From contig NZ_KE387233.1 of assembly GCF_000430745.1 (NCBI RefSeq), positions 31,870 to 95,869 on the forward strand: a DNA stretch of 64,000 bases, given 5' to 3'. The translations under genes were made by a program, and so were the position numbers. The notes under the pieces were generated by a model. It searched no databases. It had not been told where the DNA came from and saw nothing but the letters and a program-made list of their open reading frames with translations. The DNA is from Fictibacillus gelatini DSM 15865 (GTDB lineage: Bacteria > Bacillota > Bacilli > Bacillales > Fictibacillaceae). Every line of letters starts with the position of its first letter. Position 1 is the first letter of the stretch. Of the stretch, positions 40,532-48,960 are shown piece after piece.

Positions 40532-41083
40532 TTATGGACGCTTGTCCCACGGTTCGACCACGCCGACAATATGGAGCTTTTCTTTGCGGCTTATCGCTCT
40601 GATCACGCCTTCTGCGATTTCGTTATTCGTTAGCCAGCGTGAACTATCCCCATCAAGAATGAAACCGAGAATGATTTGACGATAATCACAATTTTGGGAA
40701 GTTGACAAATCAGTTCTAGGGATGCGGCTTGCGGCGCTTCCTTTAATATGAAACAGCTCCCACTTTTTTGCGGCATGACTGGAGATCGTCGTTTCAAGAA
40801 TGTTCATTCCTTCAGGCGCCGTAGAATGGATCCAGGCAACCGCAATATCTACCGGGCCATTTTTCTCAATCGTTTTATTTAATTCTGCCTTGAATTTTTC
40901 TCCATCATGATAGTCAACGGAAATCGGTGTTATCTTTTCACGACATCCTGCCTTTTCGGCTAACGCTTCTAATCGGTCTTTACTTCGTCCGATCACTGAT
41001 ACGTGATAATCTTTTTTCTCCAGCCAGAGGCAAACCTTTTGCAGCATTCCCGTCCCGCCGACAACAAGCGCATGTTTTCTCAT
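40532..41083 (-). CDS. Short NAD(P)-binding Rossmann-fold protein
   Basis: The 183-residue protein has the nucleotide-binding motif VVGGTGML near the N-terminus and the alternating strand-helix pattern of short-chain dehydrogenases (HVSVIGRSKDRLEALAEKAG). The usual YxxxK catalytic pair is not apparent, and the length is below the normal 240-250, so it may be an atypical or reduced member. AGAAGGTATTTT precedes the ATG. Function unknown. Confidence 0.7.
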   Translation of the reverse strand: MRKHALVVGGTGMLQKVCLWLEKKDYHVSVIGRSKDRLEALAEKAGCREKITPISVDYHDGEKFKAELNKTIEKNGPVDIAVAWIHSTAPEGMNILETTISSHAAKKWELFHIKGSAASRIPRTDLSTSQNCDYRQIILGFILDGDSSRWLTNNEIAEGVIRAISRKEKLHIVGVVEPWDKRP

Positions 41084-41263
41084 AAAATACCTTCTTTCTT
41101 TTATTCATTTAGAAAATAATTCTTGAAAAAACGCAAAAATCCTCCAATTAAAGGAGAACGGTTACAACGTGGAGAATTAACCAGAAGTACTTTTATATTT
41201 ACTATTATTCGTGGGAGATGTTGAAAAAAATGATTTTCTCTTCATGATATGAGGTGTTTGAAG

Positions 41264-41473
41264 ATGAAAATAACCGATACAACGAAATCGTTTTTGGAAC
41301 TTTTTCATTCTAATAAATCAGCTACGATCGTTGAATTGCAACAGTACCACGCAGAGTATCCGGAAATCTTTCAAACTTATTTTAATGGCTATTGCCAATG
41401 GAGCGAAGAGAGGCTAATCGAGAAGACCTGGGAGAATGGTCAATGGAAAAGGAACGTGAATGGTTTCGCTTAA
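41264..41473 (+). CDS. Hypothetical short protein, possibly part of a decayed gene
   Basis: The 69-codon frame (MKITDTTKSFLELFHSNKSA at the start) has GAGGTG 7 nt before the ATG. The C-terminal part overlaps a second frame at 41443-41640, and several frames downstream look protein-like, which suggests an older longer gene disrupted by frameshifts. The family could not be named. The three short frames 41264-41640 run directly into the GrpB-like gene. Confidence 0.4.
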   Translation: MKITDTTKSFLELFHSNKSATIVELQQYHAEYPEIFQTYFNGYCQWSEERLIEKTWENGQWKRNVNGFA

Positions 41474-41640
41474 GTGGCGGGAAGCATTTTGGTTATAATC
41501 GTCTCGGTTACTTCATTGGGAACGAGTACATCAAAACGCGAAACCGATCGATCAAGGAAACGATGACGTTCTGGGTGGAAGAGAGTTTGCAGAAGGACAT
41601 CCAAAATTGGCTGAGATTATGTCGGAAAGGGGCAGGTTAA
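41443..41640 (+). CDS. Hypothetical short protein overlapping the previous frame
   Basis: The 65-codon frame (MEKEREWFRLSGGKHFGYNR at the start) begins 31 nt before the previous frame stops, with GGGAGAATGGTC upstream, and ends at the TAA that overlaps the next ATG. It may be translationally coupled, or a fragment of a decayed gene. No family was recognised. Confidence 0.35.
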   Translation: MEKEREWFRLSGGKHFGYNRLGYFIGNEYIKTRNRSIKETMTFWVEESLQKDIQNWLRLCRKGAG

Positions 41641-42182
41641 TGACAAATAAACGTAAAGTTGAAGTTGTTTCGTACAATCCGGAATGGAGAGAGAAGTTTG
41701 AGATCGAGGCGGAACTGCTCAATGGAGTCTTTCAAGAGGAGTTTATTCGTGCCCACCATATCGGGAGCACATCTATCTCTGGAATGAGCGCGAAACCAAT
41801 TATCGATCTATTAATAGAGGTTCAAAATATCGAGCAGGTAGATTCGTACAATACGTTAATGAAAAACATCGGATATGAGCCAAAAGGGGAAAACGGAATA
41901 CCGGGTAGACGATATTTTCAAAAAGGCGGAAACAACCGAACGCATCATGTCCATATTTACAAGCATGGCCATCCCGAGGTCCAGCGGCATTTGCTCTTCC
42001 GCGATTATATGATTGCACATCCTGAAGAAGCTGCTGCTTATGGAGATTTAAAAAGCAATTTGGCAAAAAAATATTCGTATGATGTTGAAAGCTATATTTC
42101 CGGGAAGGATGCTTTTGTAAAAGAAATGGATGAAAGAGCGAAAAAATGGAAAGAAAGGATTGGAAGCTGTAAGACGAAATAA
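41640..42182 (+). CDS. GrpB/UPF0157-family protein
   Basis: The 180-residue protein has the UPF0157 pattern: EVVSYNPEWREKFEIEAELL at the N-terminus, HHIGSTSISGMSAKPIIDLL (about 39-58) and the FRDYMIAHPEEAAAYGDLK segment (about 122-140). The fold is of the nucleotidyltransferase type; the GSTSI...KPIIDL motif fits that. The substrate is unknown. ATG overlaps the previous stop by one base, and AAGGGGCAGG lies upstream. Confidence 0.88.
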   Translation: MTNKRKVEVVSYNPEWREKFEIEAELLNGVFQEEFIRAHHIGSTSISGMSAKPIIDLLIEVQNIEQVDSYNTLMKNIGYEPKGENGIPGRRYFQKGGNNRTHHVHIYKHGHPEVQRHLLFRDYMIAHPEEAAAYGDLKSNLAKKYSYDVESYISGKDAFVKEMDERAKKWKERIGSCKTK

Positions 42183-42302
42183 ATCGTTACAAAGTTGAAC
42201 GGTGTTATCGCTGTCCGTCTTTCAATACGTTTTCCTTCAGTTTTGGCAATCTTCTTACTGTTATAATGACGAGCTCTCTAGGACAAATTTTCACCTTTGG
42301 TC

Positions 42303-42494
42303 GAGGCCACTGAAAAAGTCCAAGAAATTTTCAAAAATGCTTTTTCCTAAAAAATACATCCCCACTTTGGTAAGCGAAATGCATTGTAAACATGATGCTA
42401 TCCCCCACTTCCTAAGTGAAAAATACTGTTTTTTTGGGTTTTGGTTTTTCAAAAATTTTAGTTTTTTATTAAAAGGAACTTTTTCAGTGGCTTC
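42303..42494 (+). mobile_element. 192-bp MITE-like element, copy 1
   Basis: The 192-bp element starts GAGGCCACTGAAAAAGTCC and ends GGAACTTTTTCAGTGGCTTC, which are imperfect inverted repeats of about 18 bp. It is flanked by the direct repeat CCTTTGGTC (42294-42302 and 42495-42503), a 9-bp target duplication. It carries no transposase. It is A/T-rich and nearly identical to copy 2. Confidence 0.92.
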
Positions 42495-42555
42495 CCTTTG
42501 GTCCTCATTTTTGTCCTTGAGGCGGGTTCTATTGGACATAATTTCATCTCAGGGG

Positions 42556-42747
42556 GAGGTCACTGAAAAAGTCCAAGAAATTTTCAAAAATGCTTTTTCC
42601 TAAAAAATACATCCCCACTTTGGTAAGCGAAATGCATTGTAAACACGATGCTATCCCCCACTTCCTAAGTGAAAAATACTGTTTTTTTGGGTTTTGGTTT
42701 TTCAAAAATTTTAGTTTTTTATTAAAAGGAACTTTTTCAGTGGCTTC
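42556..42747 (+). mobile_element. 192-bp MITE-like element, copy 2
   Basis: This copy has the same length and ends as copy 1 and differs at only two positions that I can see. It is flanked by a different 9-bp direct repeat, TCTCAGGGG (42547-42555 and 42748-42756), so it is an independent insertion in the next repeat unit. The near identity suggests recent movement by a transposase encoded elsewhere. Confidence 0.92.
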
Positions 42748-43055
42748 TCTCAGGGGCTCATTTTTGTCCTTGAGACAGATTCTATTGGACATAATTTCAC
42801 CTCAGGGCCACATTTTTGTCCTTGAGGAGGATTCTATTGGACATAAATTCACCTTAGGGGCTCATTTTTGTCCTTGAGACAGGTTCTATTGGACATAAAT
42901 TCATCTCAGGGGCTTATTTTTGTCCTTGAGACAGGTTCTATTGGACATAATTCCGCCTACACTCCTTATTTTGTCGTATCTGTTTTCAAACCCCGGATGC
43001 CTTTTTCCTGCCGGGCTTTCGGGTAATTTTGATTAAATGAAAGGGGGCGATATGT

Positions 43056-43127
43056 ATGGTCAATCAATTCGAAAAAAGGTTTAGAGGACAGAATACAAAT
43101 TTTATAGAAAAGAGGTTTTTCTATTGA
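43056..43127 (+). CDS. Possible short upstream reading frame (23 aa)
   Basis: A frame starting MVNQFEKRFRG has AAAGGGGG 8-9 nt upstream, and its TGA overlaps the TTG start of the next gene by 3 nt. It could couple translation to that gene. Its length gives little coding evidence. Confidence 0.25.
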   Translation: MVNQFEKRFRGQNTNFIEKRFFY

Positions 43128-43681
43128 AACAAGCGTTGCTTATTATTGATGCCCAACAAGAATTAGTTGATGGGAATCATGAAGAGAAAAGTGTGTTTAA
43201 TAAAGAATTATTGCTGGATAACGTGAATTTGGTCATTAATAAAGCGATTGAATCAGATGCTTTCATCGTCTTTATAAGAGATCAAGATGTTGCTGGCGGC
43301 AAAGGAGAGGGGTTTCAAATTCATCCAAAAATAAAAGTGCCGAAAGCAACAAAAATATTTGATAAGGCGGCTACAAATTCGTTTTACGGAACGCCGCTAT
43401 TGAGCTTTTTAAAGGATAACAAGATTGAACATCTTGTTGTCATGGGATGTAAAACGGAACAATGTATTGACACAGCGGTTCGAACGGCGACAGTCAATCA
43501 CTTTGATGTTACTTTAGTAGGCGATGGACATTCAACGACAGATTCTGTTATACTACCGGCCGAAAAAATAATAAGTCATCATAATAAAATCCTTCATGGT
43601 CATTACAATGTTGACCATTTTTCCGTTGTTCGCCTTGCACAAGAAGATTTATTTCAACCCATCCACGACAATTACCGATAA
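43124..43681 (+). CDS. Isochorismatase-family cysteine hydrolase
   Basis: The 185-residue protein has the family triad region: Asp in ALLIIDAQQELVDG (near 9), the TNSFYGTPL loop and the nucleophile region VVMGCKTEQCIDTA (near 105-118). Members hydrolyse amides or vinyl ethers such as nicotinamide or isochorismate; the substrate cannot be told here. The TTG start has AAAAGAGGT upstream. A terminator follows. Confidence 0.85.
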   Translation: MKQALLIIDAQQELVDGNHEEKSVFNKELLLDNVNLVINKAIESDAFIVFIRDQDVAGGKGEGFQIHPKIKVPKATKIFDKAATNSFYGTPLLSFLKDNKIEHLVVMGCKTEQCIDTAVRTATVNHFDVTLVGDGHSTTDSVILPAEKIISHHNKILHGHYNVDHFSVVRLAQEDLFQPIHDNYR

Positions 43682-43748
43682 TAAGCCATTTTGTCTGGTC
43701 GGAAGTTCTGGGAAGAATTAGTGGTTTCAGGCAATTAAGCGATATTAT

Positions 43749-43788
43749 ATAGCCGCATTTTCATCGAAAAAGTGCGGCTATTATTTAT
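43749..43788 (+). terminator. Terminator after the isochorismatase-like gene
   Basis: AGCCGCA and TGCGGCT form the stem around a loop with T/A pairing, followed by ATTATTTATG. A second small hairpin (AAACCCTT / AAGGGTTT) lies at 43799-43820. Confidence 0.65.
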
Positions 43789-43820
43789 GAAATAGAAAAC
43801 CCTTCAGACTAAGGGTTTCA

Positions 43821-44124
43821 AAAAGCTTTCAGTGAAAAAACTCCCCCGAGAAACTGAATATTTCTGGCTCGCCAACCTAAATATCAGCATACGGAGGATA
43901 CTCATAGTTTTGCACGTACGACTGGGAAATGTAAGAATCACATCGTATTTACCATTAAGTACAAAAGACATATCATTTATGGGAAATCACAAAGGCATTA
44001 GGCACCTTCATAAGAGCACAAAAACTTTGTACTACTTGACAGAAATGTTACTATGAATTTGCAAATAAGAAAAAAAGTATTCTAAAAAGATCATTAATAG
44101 TTTAACATTATGAGGTGCAAAGAA
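43821..44124. other. Intergenic stretch without recognised features
   Basis: The region between the second hairpin and the regulator gene holds a 74-codon open frame (43832-44056) that lacks a ribosome binding site and resembles no family. A TTGACA at 44037 has no good -10 partner. I see nothing I can support here. Confidence 0.5.
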
Positions 44125-45456
44125 ATGATTGTCGTTGGTGTATTAGGGTCAAATCTTTTTATCGAGGCGGTTTCGAAACATTATTCTTTATTTCCTGAGG
44201 TTTCGTTTGTCTCCTATACCTATGAATCCCCACGAGAAATTAATCACTTGATCGAGAAGGCAGGAAGAGAGGTCGACTTTTTACTGTTTTCCGGAATCAT
44301 CGCCTTTTATTACGGACAAAAGAAACGAGCCGAATACCCGTTAAAAGCAACCTACATCCCATTCAATGAGCTTATGGTCACCATGTCGCTATTATCCGTT
44401 TCGTATCGCGAAAAAATTCCGTTAAAAGAGATGTCGATTGATTTGCCGAATCATGATCTTTTGCACCACGTTTTAACTGAAACCGAAATTTCTGACCGGC
44501 CGCTTTTCGTAAAAGACTATCCGTGGATATATAAGATGGAGGAAGACATCCAACCATTAAATATACCCGAATTTGTCCGCTTTCACACAACGTTATATCA
44601 GGAGAAAAAAACGGCGTTTGCCTTGACGAGCATTCATGCCGTATATGAGGAGCTTCAAAAGTTGGGAATCCCATCAACCTATATGATTCAGCCGGAACGA
44701 TCACTGAAAGAAGGATTGGAAAAAGCTGTTACACTGGCGAAGTTAAACAAAACGAAAGAATCGCAAATCGCCGTTATTTCGATAAAAATACGTGATTATC
44801 CAACTTCTAATGATCAAGTGTTTCGCCTTCAATTGCTGCAACATTTACACGAGATTGGAAAACGGCTAAACGCAAGGGTGTCGATGGAGCACTATCAACC
44901 GTTTCTCGTTTACACAAATCGCGGCTCACTAGAAGCAGTGCAAAACGATAGGAATTTACAGTTCATCCTGGCACTTGAGGAAAAAATAAAAGGTCCGCTC
45001 GAAATGGGTATCGGTTTCGGTTATACAATGAATGATGCCGAAAACCACGCAGCACAAGCGCTACAATTTGCAGAAAAGCATTGTGCCGAAAAAACAACCA
45101 TTTTTGTTCTAGATGAAAATAAAAAGCTAATCGGACCTCTGTTTGAAAATGAAAAACAGTATGTGTTGAAAAACGAAAATCAAAACATTCAAAAGTTAGC
45201 TGAAGAGCTTAAAATGAACGCTAAAAATTTGAACCGTTTTATTGAATTTATCCGCGTTCATCAATTCCGATCGTTTTCGGCACAGGATTTGGCGGGTTAC
45301 TTTGAAATAAGCAGACGTTCTGCGGAAAGATTAATCAAACGCTTTCTTGATCAAGAGTTGCTGGTGATTGCTGGAGAGGAGCAGCCTTATGATCAGGGAC
45401 GGCCACGCGCTCTTTACAATATTACAGGGAAGCTAAAAGAATATACCTCCATTTAG
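44125..45456 (+). CDS. Putative transcriptional regulator with GGDEF-like core and C-terminal HTH
   Basis: The 443-residue protein was not recognised by name. Residues 1-150 look like a ligand-sensing alpha/beta domain (VVGVLGSNLFIEAVSKHY). Residues 210-340 contain a degenerate GGDEF-like fold (IAVISIKIRDYP and MGIGFGYTMNDAENHAAQAL). Residues 385-440 form a winged helix (SAQDLAGYFEISRRSAERLI). It lies just before a dipeptide epimerase gene and probably regulates it. ATG at 44125 is 7 nt after GAGGTG; an ATG at 44110 precedes that site. Confidence 0.7.
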   Translation: MIVVGVLGSNLFIEAVSKHYSLFPEVSFVSYTYESPREINHLIEKAGREVDFLLFSGIIAFYYGQKKRAEYPLKATYIPFNELMVTMSLLSVSYREKIPLKEMSIDLPNHDLLHHVLTETEISDRPLFVKDYPWIYKMEEDIQPLNIPEFVRFHTTLYQEKKTAFALTSIHAVYEELQKLGIPSTYMIQPERSLKEGLEKAVTLAKLNKTKESQIAVISIKIRDYPTSNDQVFRLQLLQHLHEIGKRLNARVSMEHYQPFLVYTNRGSLEAVQNDRNLQFILALEEKIKGPLEMGIGFGYTMNDAENHAAQALQFAEKHCAEKTTIFVLDENKKLIGPLFENEKQYVLKNENQNIQKLAEELKMNAKNLNRFIEFIRVHQFRSFSAQDLAGYFEISRRSAERLIKRFLDQELLVIAGEEQPYDQGRPRALYNITGKLKEYTSI

Positions 45457-45564
45457 TTTCCTGCTTGATTTTTTAGAATTTACTGTCTAATATAAAACTA
45501 AGCAATTAACGACATATAAACGACATTTAGCTTGATTGACGTTAAATTTTGAGGAGGAATTAAA

Positions 45565-46683
45565 TTGAACATTATAAAAGCAGAAATTATTGGTATTCAT
45601 TTGCCTTTAAAATCGCCTTTTATTATTTCGTATGGAACATATGAGCATATGCCATCGATCATCGTCAAACTTGAAACAGATGACGGCGTGGTCGGGTACG
45701 GAGAGGCTGTTCCTGATGAACATGTAACAGGGGAATCGTTTTTAAGCGCATTTGAAGTGTTAAAACATCAATTGCTTCCTTCCGTTATGGGAGAGAATCC
45801 TTTTGCAATTGAAAAAATCCATCAAGTGATGGACGAGCGAATCGCTGCCAATCCGGCTGCAAAAGCTGCGATTGATATTGCTTGCTACGATTTGATGGGG
45901 AAATACTCCAAACAACCCGTATACAACTTGATCGGCGGAAAGTTCCATGAAAAGCTTTCATATGCCAGAGTGTTAAGCATCGAGGAGCCGGAAGTGATGG
46001 CAGAGAAGGCAAAACAAGCGTTAGCTGACGGTTATCAATCGCTAAAGTTAAAAGTAGGGGAAGCGAATTTCCTAAAAGATATTGACCGGATAAGAAGCGT
46101 CCGGGAGGCAGTAGGAGAAGCCGTGCAAATTCGCGTCGATGTGAACCAGGGATGGGTGAACTATTCCACTGCTGTGCAGGCTATTCGGTTGCTTGAGCCT
46201 CTTCACATTTCGTGGGTGGAACAGCCAATCAAAATGGGCGACATTGACGGACTTGCTGAACTAAAAAAGAAATCTGTCATTCCGATTATGGCGGATGAAA
46301 CAATACATCACGGAGGCCATCTTACTGAAATCATCAAGAAAAATGCCGCCGATAAAATCAACATTAAATTGATGAAGTGCGGCGGAATTTATCCGGCCAT
46401 TCATTTGGCCAAACAGGCAGAATTTGCAGGAATCACCAGCCAGATCGGATCGATGGTCGAATCGTCCATCGGCTCAGCTGCCGGCTATCATGCGGCGATG
46501 TCAAGAAAAAATATAGAGAGCACGGAATTAACAGGACCGCTTTTATTCATTAAAGATATTGGGGACTTGCACTATTCAATTCCATTGGTCCATTTAAGCG
46601 AAAAACCGGGACTGGGTGTTCATGTCGACGAAGTAGCACTCAATGAACTAACAGTTAAAAAGGAGATTGTCCATTTGAAGTAG
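45565..46683 (+). CDS. L-Ala-D/L-Glu-type dipeptide epimerase
   Basis: This enolase-superfamily enzyme has 372 residues with the muconate-lactonizing subgroup residues: the KxK base pair in SLKLKVG (about 160-164), metal ligands in RVDVNQGW, WVEQP and MADETI, and the opposite base in INIKLMKCGG (about 267). Such enzymes epimerise murein dipeptides such as L-Ala-D-Glu, as B. subtilis YkfB does. That would fit with the MurNAc recovery genes elsewhere in the window. GAGGAGGAATTAA precedes the ATG. Confidence 0.87.
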   Translation: MNIIKAEIIGIHLPLKSPFIISYGTYEHMPSIIVKLETDDGVVGYGEAVPDEHVTGESFLSAFEVLKHQLLPSVMGENPFAIEKIHQVMDERIAANPAAKAAIDIACYDLMGKYSKQPVYNLIGGKFHEKLSYARVLSIEEPEVMAEKAKQALADGYQSLKLKVGEANFLKDIDRIRSVREAVGEAVQIRVDVNQGWVNYSTAVQAIRLLEPLHISWVEQPIKMGDIDGLAELKKKSVIPIMADETIHHGGHLTEIIKKNAADKINIKLMKCGGIYPAIHLAKQAEFAGITSQIGSMVESSIGSAAGYHAAMSRKNIESTELTGPLLFIKDIGDLHYSIPLVHLSEKPGLGVHVDEVALNELTVKKEIVHLK

Positions 46684-46724
46684 AAAGGATGATAAGAGAA
46701 CGATTAATACGAGGGGGTATTTTT

Positions 46725-47540
46725 ATGGGCAGAGCAGACAACATTATGATTCGTTCCCTTGAATCGGTTAAAGAGCTTGAGAAAGTAAGAGAATTAGAGT
46801 CTCTCATCTGGAGTTCTTCTGAATCGACTCCTAGCCATCAGACACTGACGGCTGTTAAAAATGGCGGCATGGTCATTGGCGCTTTTTCGGAGGGTGGCGA
46901 GCTAATCGGATTTCAGTATAGTTTCCCTGGCTTTGACGGGGAAAATGTCTACTTATGTTCGCACATTTTAGGCATTCACCCCGAGTTTCAAAAATTAGGC
47001 ATTGGGGAAAAACTTAAAACCCGCCAAAAAGAAGTTGCGATTGAAAAGGGATATGAACGCATCGTCTGGACATATGATCCGCTGGAAACTGTCAATGGGC
47101 ATTTGAATTTGCACAAATTAGGCGCCGTTTGTTCGACATACATTGAAAATTGTTATGGCGAAATGGATGATGCTTTGAATCAAGGGATGCCTTCTGATCG
47201 CTTTTTAGTAGAGTGGAGAATAAAGGATGAACGCAATAGAAGGAACATTAAACATGATGACCATCCTTATTTAATTCGAGTGGAAAAAGATGCAGAAGGC
47301 TTCCTTGTACCTGTCGATATGGATGTAACAAGACATGAAGAAAAAGGCTTGCTCCTTGTGCCCGTGCCGAGCAATTTTCAGCAACTGAAAAAAATGAATG
47401 CAGATCTAGCCTTATCATGGAGAATGAATTCGCGGCACGTGTTTTTACATTATTTTCATCATGGCTGGTCAGCTGTTGACCTTATTCGAAGTCCGGTCGA
47501 CTCTGCTTTATGTTTTTATATTTTGGAGTGTCAAAAATAG
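46725..47540 (+). CDS. GNAT-like acetyltransferase (COG3375 type)
   Basis: The 271-residue protein has an N-terminal GNAT domain with HILGIHPEFQKLGIGEKLK (about 85-103) and a C-terminal region found in the COG3375 group, often encoded beside enolase-superfamily genes. The substrate is unknown. GAGGGGGTATTTTT precedes the ATG at 46725; it follows the epimerase gene by 41 nt and is probably in its operon. Its 3-prime end overlaps the convergent kinase-lyase gene by 10 nt. Confidence 0.8.
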   Translation: MGRADNIMIRSLESVKELEKVRELESLIWSSSESTPSHQTLTAVKNGGMVIGAFSEGGELIGFQYSFPGFDGENVYLCSHILGIHPEFQKLGIGEKLKTRQKEVAIEKGYERIVWTYDPLETVNGHLNLHKLGAVCSTYIENCYGEMDDALNQGMPSDRFLVEWRIKDERNRRNIKHDDHPYLIRVEKDAEGFLVPVDMDVTRHEEKGLLLVPVPSNFQQLKKMNADLALSWRMNSRHVFLHYFHHGWSAVDLIRSPVDSALCFYILECQK

Positions 47541-48946
47541 TCTTCTTTATTGGGGGCAGAAGTTGATGTGATCGTTTCTAATCGACGAAATACTGTATGA
47601 GCTGAAGGTCTGGAATGAGGGTCAGCGGAAAGCAAACCGGCTATAATTTCTCCGGCCAAAGAGGGGATTGCTGGATTAAGCTTTTCAATTGGCTCAAGAG
47701 GGGGAGCTTTCGGCATTTGCCCGCTAAAAAGTTGGTGCATCGTAGCGCCGAGGGCATACAGATCTTCTGGCAATTGAGACTTCCCATCAAAAGGCCTTCC
47801 GTATTCCGGGGGCACATATCCTTGTGTTCCCCATTCCAAGCTGTCCGGTGATTCAACCGGGCAAGCCCCTTCAAAATCGATGGGACGAAGATAATGGTCT
47901 TTCGTTACAATGACATTCATTGGTTTGCAGTCCCTCCATACCCATCCGGCGGAGTGGATATCGTCTAACAGTTTCGCTAATTGAATGCTGTAATTAAGGG
48001 CTTTCTCAGTGGGGAGTTTCTCATCTAACAAGGATTGAAGATTAGTGCCTTCAACTTCCTCCATCGCCAAATAGTAATTACCACCTTCTTCGAACGTTGT
48101 ATATACTTGAGGGACATTTACGCTGTTATAAGCCAGGGACTGAAGAACTTCGGTTTCATGCTTTACTCTCCAGTAGCCATCCCGGTTATCAAATTCGGTT
48201 TCGCCGTATTTTCGTCCCTCTTTTAAGATGCAAAGCCGGGCCGGGCTCACACTTAGATCAAGGGCGCGATAAACTCCGCCTTTTCCCCTTTGCGAGATCG
48301 CTTCATATACTAACGTCATCGTTTGAAGCGGGCTTAACGGTCTTCGTAGGTTCTCTTTCGGTTCTTTTTGAAAAGGATTTTTTACCCATGAAGGAACGGC
48401 TGCCCCGGGCCCGCGAAGGTCGGGAACAAATTGGCCTTCAGGAGTTCGTAAAGCGGGAATGAGGTTGCCATCTATGTCCTCCATTTCCATATTCCGAAAT
48501 GCTCCATACCGGTAATGGACCCGGCTGCCTTCTATAAATGGGATATCGTATGGGACGGCAGGGCCGGGAAATGAGTTTGTCATGATATGCAGCTCATTCG
48601 CAAGCCAAACCGCTTCTTGATCCGTTCGAGGATAAATGGTGAGAAACTTTCCTACTTGATTAAACCCATAATATAAACCGCTGTTTAACCTTTTTAATTC
48701 TAACATTGAATGGGGAGCTTTAAAAAGAACGCCTAGATCTGATAAAAATGGGGCTACTTTTTCAAATAGATGGCATGCTGAGAGGACTGTTGCGGAAAGA
48801 TGGAGCTTCCATCCCTGATCGGGTTCCTCCGGTGTAATCAGCCGGTTTTGTCTCCATATTGAATTTTCATGATGAAGGGGAAGGTATTGCTTGCAAAGGC
48901 CTTTCCACTTTTTTTCTAACTGATCATATAATAAATGCGGATTCAT
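47531..48946 (-). CDS. LanKC-like lyase-kinase protein without a cyclase domain
   Basis: The 471-residue protein has the N-terminal half of a class III lanthipeptide synthetase. Residues 1-150 match the phospho-Ser/Thr lyase domain (GWKLHLSAT with Lys47 and His49, GVLFK with Lys76, VGKFLTIYP with Lys100, VHYRYGAF). Residues 210-460 form a protein kinase (ATP Lys242 in CILKEGR, catalytic loop WRDCKPMN with Asp339, Lys341 and Asn344, metal-binding DFE at 357-359). Full LanKC proteins of about 850 residues continue into a LanC cyclase; here the protein stops after the kinase. It follows the Thr-rich peptide gene by 14 nt and probably dehydrates it. Confidence 0.85.
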   Translation of the reverse strand: MNPHLLYDQLEKKWKGLCKQYLPLHHENSIWRQNRLITPEEPDQGWKLHLSATVLSACHLFEKVAPFLSDLGVLFKAPHSMLELKRLNSGLYYGFNQVGKFLTIYPRTDQEAVWLANELHIMTNSFPGPAVPYDIPFIEGSRVHYRYGAFRNMEMEDIDGNLIPALRTPEGQFVPDLRGPGAAVPSWVKNPFQKEPKENLRRPLSPLQTMTLVYEAISQRGKGGVYRALDLSVSPARLCILKEGRKYGETEFDNRDGYWRVKHETEVLQSLAYNSVNVPQVYTTFEEGGNYYLAMEEVEGTNLQSLLDEKLPTEKALNYSIQLAKLLDDIHSAGWVWRDCKPMNVIVTKDHYLRPIDFEGACPVESPDSLEWGTQGYVPPEYGRPFDGKSQLPEDLYALGATMHQLFSGQMPKAPPLEPIEKLNPAIPSLAGEIIAGLLSADPHSRPSAHTVFRRLETITSTSAPNKEDYF

Positions 48947-48960
48947 TATTCCATCCTCAA

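Larger units (their letters stand above)
42281..42955. repeat. 52-bp tandem repeat array interrupted by two MITE-like copies
   Basis: The GGAC motif recurs at 42281, 42534, 42787, 42839 and about 52 bp further, and TTTTTGTCC recurs at 42508, 42761, 42813, 42865 and 42917. The last three intervals are exactly 52 bp. The two long intervals are 253 bp, which is 52 plus 201, the 192-bp element plus a 9-bp duplication. Each unit has GGACAAAA and TTATGTCC as an inverted pair. The same family lies at 96-262. Confidence 0.9.

Noticed and set aside
42291-42877. Repeated 82-95 codon frames in the MITE-like copies
   Set aside because: They are two copies of the same non-coding element and match no transposase; the element length and ends fit a MITE.
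42281-42955. CRISPR array
   Set aside because: Units are directly adjacent with a fixed 52-bp period and no unique spacers, and no cas genes lie near.
43832-44056. 74-codon frame before the regulator gene
   Set aside because: No ribosome binding site, unusual residue use and no family resemblance.
47531-48946. Ordinary Ser/Thr protein kinase of the PknB type
   Set aside because: The first 150 residues match the LanKC lyase region, and the gene follows a Thr-rich leader-type peptide; there is no membrane or PASTA domain.
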